This document shows, piece after piece, positions 63,807-64,000 of a stretch of 64,000 nucleotides of DNA; the first letter of the stretch is position 1, and every line of letters starts with the position of its first letter. The stretch spans positions 824,501-888,500 of the forward strand of contig OX335641.1 in the NCBI GenBank assembly GCA_946894095.1, given 5' to 3'. Below the pieces are notes generated by a model. That model had not been told where the DNA came from and ran no database searches. It was given only the letters and a program-made list of their open reading frames with translations. A program made the position numbers and the translations under genes. This stretch comes from Incurvaria masculella. Taxonomy: Eukaryota > Arthropoda > Insecta > Lepidoptera > Incurvariidae.

Positions 63807-64000
63807 GTGATTACAGCTTTACCAGCAGTGAAATAGAACGAATTACGTGGTTTAGCTAATCTCTAATAATGCCGGCATATAGCATTCACAACCGTTACAT
63901 TTTCTAGTTAACCTTTATCCTGATATAGGTGAGCTGAGCTATCAACTTTTATCCACATAAAAAGCCACCAAATCGGCTAAATCAATGCCCGACTTCAAAT

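Overview
This is nuclear DNA from an insect, almost certainly a moth or butterfly (Lepidoptera). The evidence is short exons separated by long AT-rich introns, dozens of copies of moth-type SINEs and MITEs, an interspersed repeat carrying an ACGG microsatellite, a mariner and a BEL/Pao retrotransposon. No bacterial or organellar features were seen. The recognisable genes all lie on the + strand, except the mariner transposase.  Layout. 0-22 kb is gene-poor: a possible last-exon fragment at the left edge, then old SINEs, fold-back elements, a LINE remnant, two LINE 3' tails and a mariner with an intact transposase frame (19.7-21.0 kb). 22.7-24.2 kb holds a compact gene for a small secreted protein, with a TATA box, a predicted untranslated first exon and one coding exon. 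25.3-29.0 kb holds a three-exon gene for a second secreted protein of about 196 residues, matching no family I recognise. 32.3 to about 44 kb is a neuronal synaptobrevin/VAMP gene: four internal coding exons cover the N-terminal tail, SNARE motif and membrane anchor, followed by several candidate terminal exons and a long repeat-poor tail that may be 3' UTR. 44-57 kb is a nested stack of transposons built around a 6.84 kb BEL/Pao element (47343-54185) with LTRs that look identical, a 5-bp target duplication and one frameshift. From 57.8 kb to the right edge are the first six coding exons (about 414 codons) of ASCC3, the Ski2-like helicase of the ASC-1 / ribosome-quality-trigger complex.  How the parts relate. 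The host genes are functionally unrelated: synaptic vesicle fusion, ribosome rescue or alkylation repair, and two secreted proteins. What links the window is its repeats. One SINE body recurs more than twenty times on both strands, under either a tRNA-derived or a 5S-rRNA-derived promoter head. Oppositely oriented copies bracket single coding exons of both VAMP (exon 34394-34472) and ASCC3 (exon 61819-62053), an arrangement that could make intramolecular dsRNA and affect splicing, back-splicing or editing. Several MITE families carry TTAA ends, and one nested insertion can be dated against an empty copy elsewhere in the window.  Limits. All calls come from reading the sequence by eye; no alignment or database search was run. 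SINE and MITE borders are accurate to roughly 5-20 bases, and exon borders rest on reading frame, splice dinucleotides and family knowledge.
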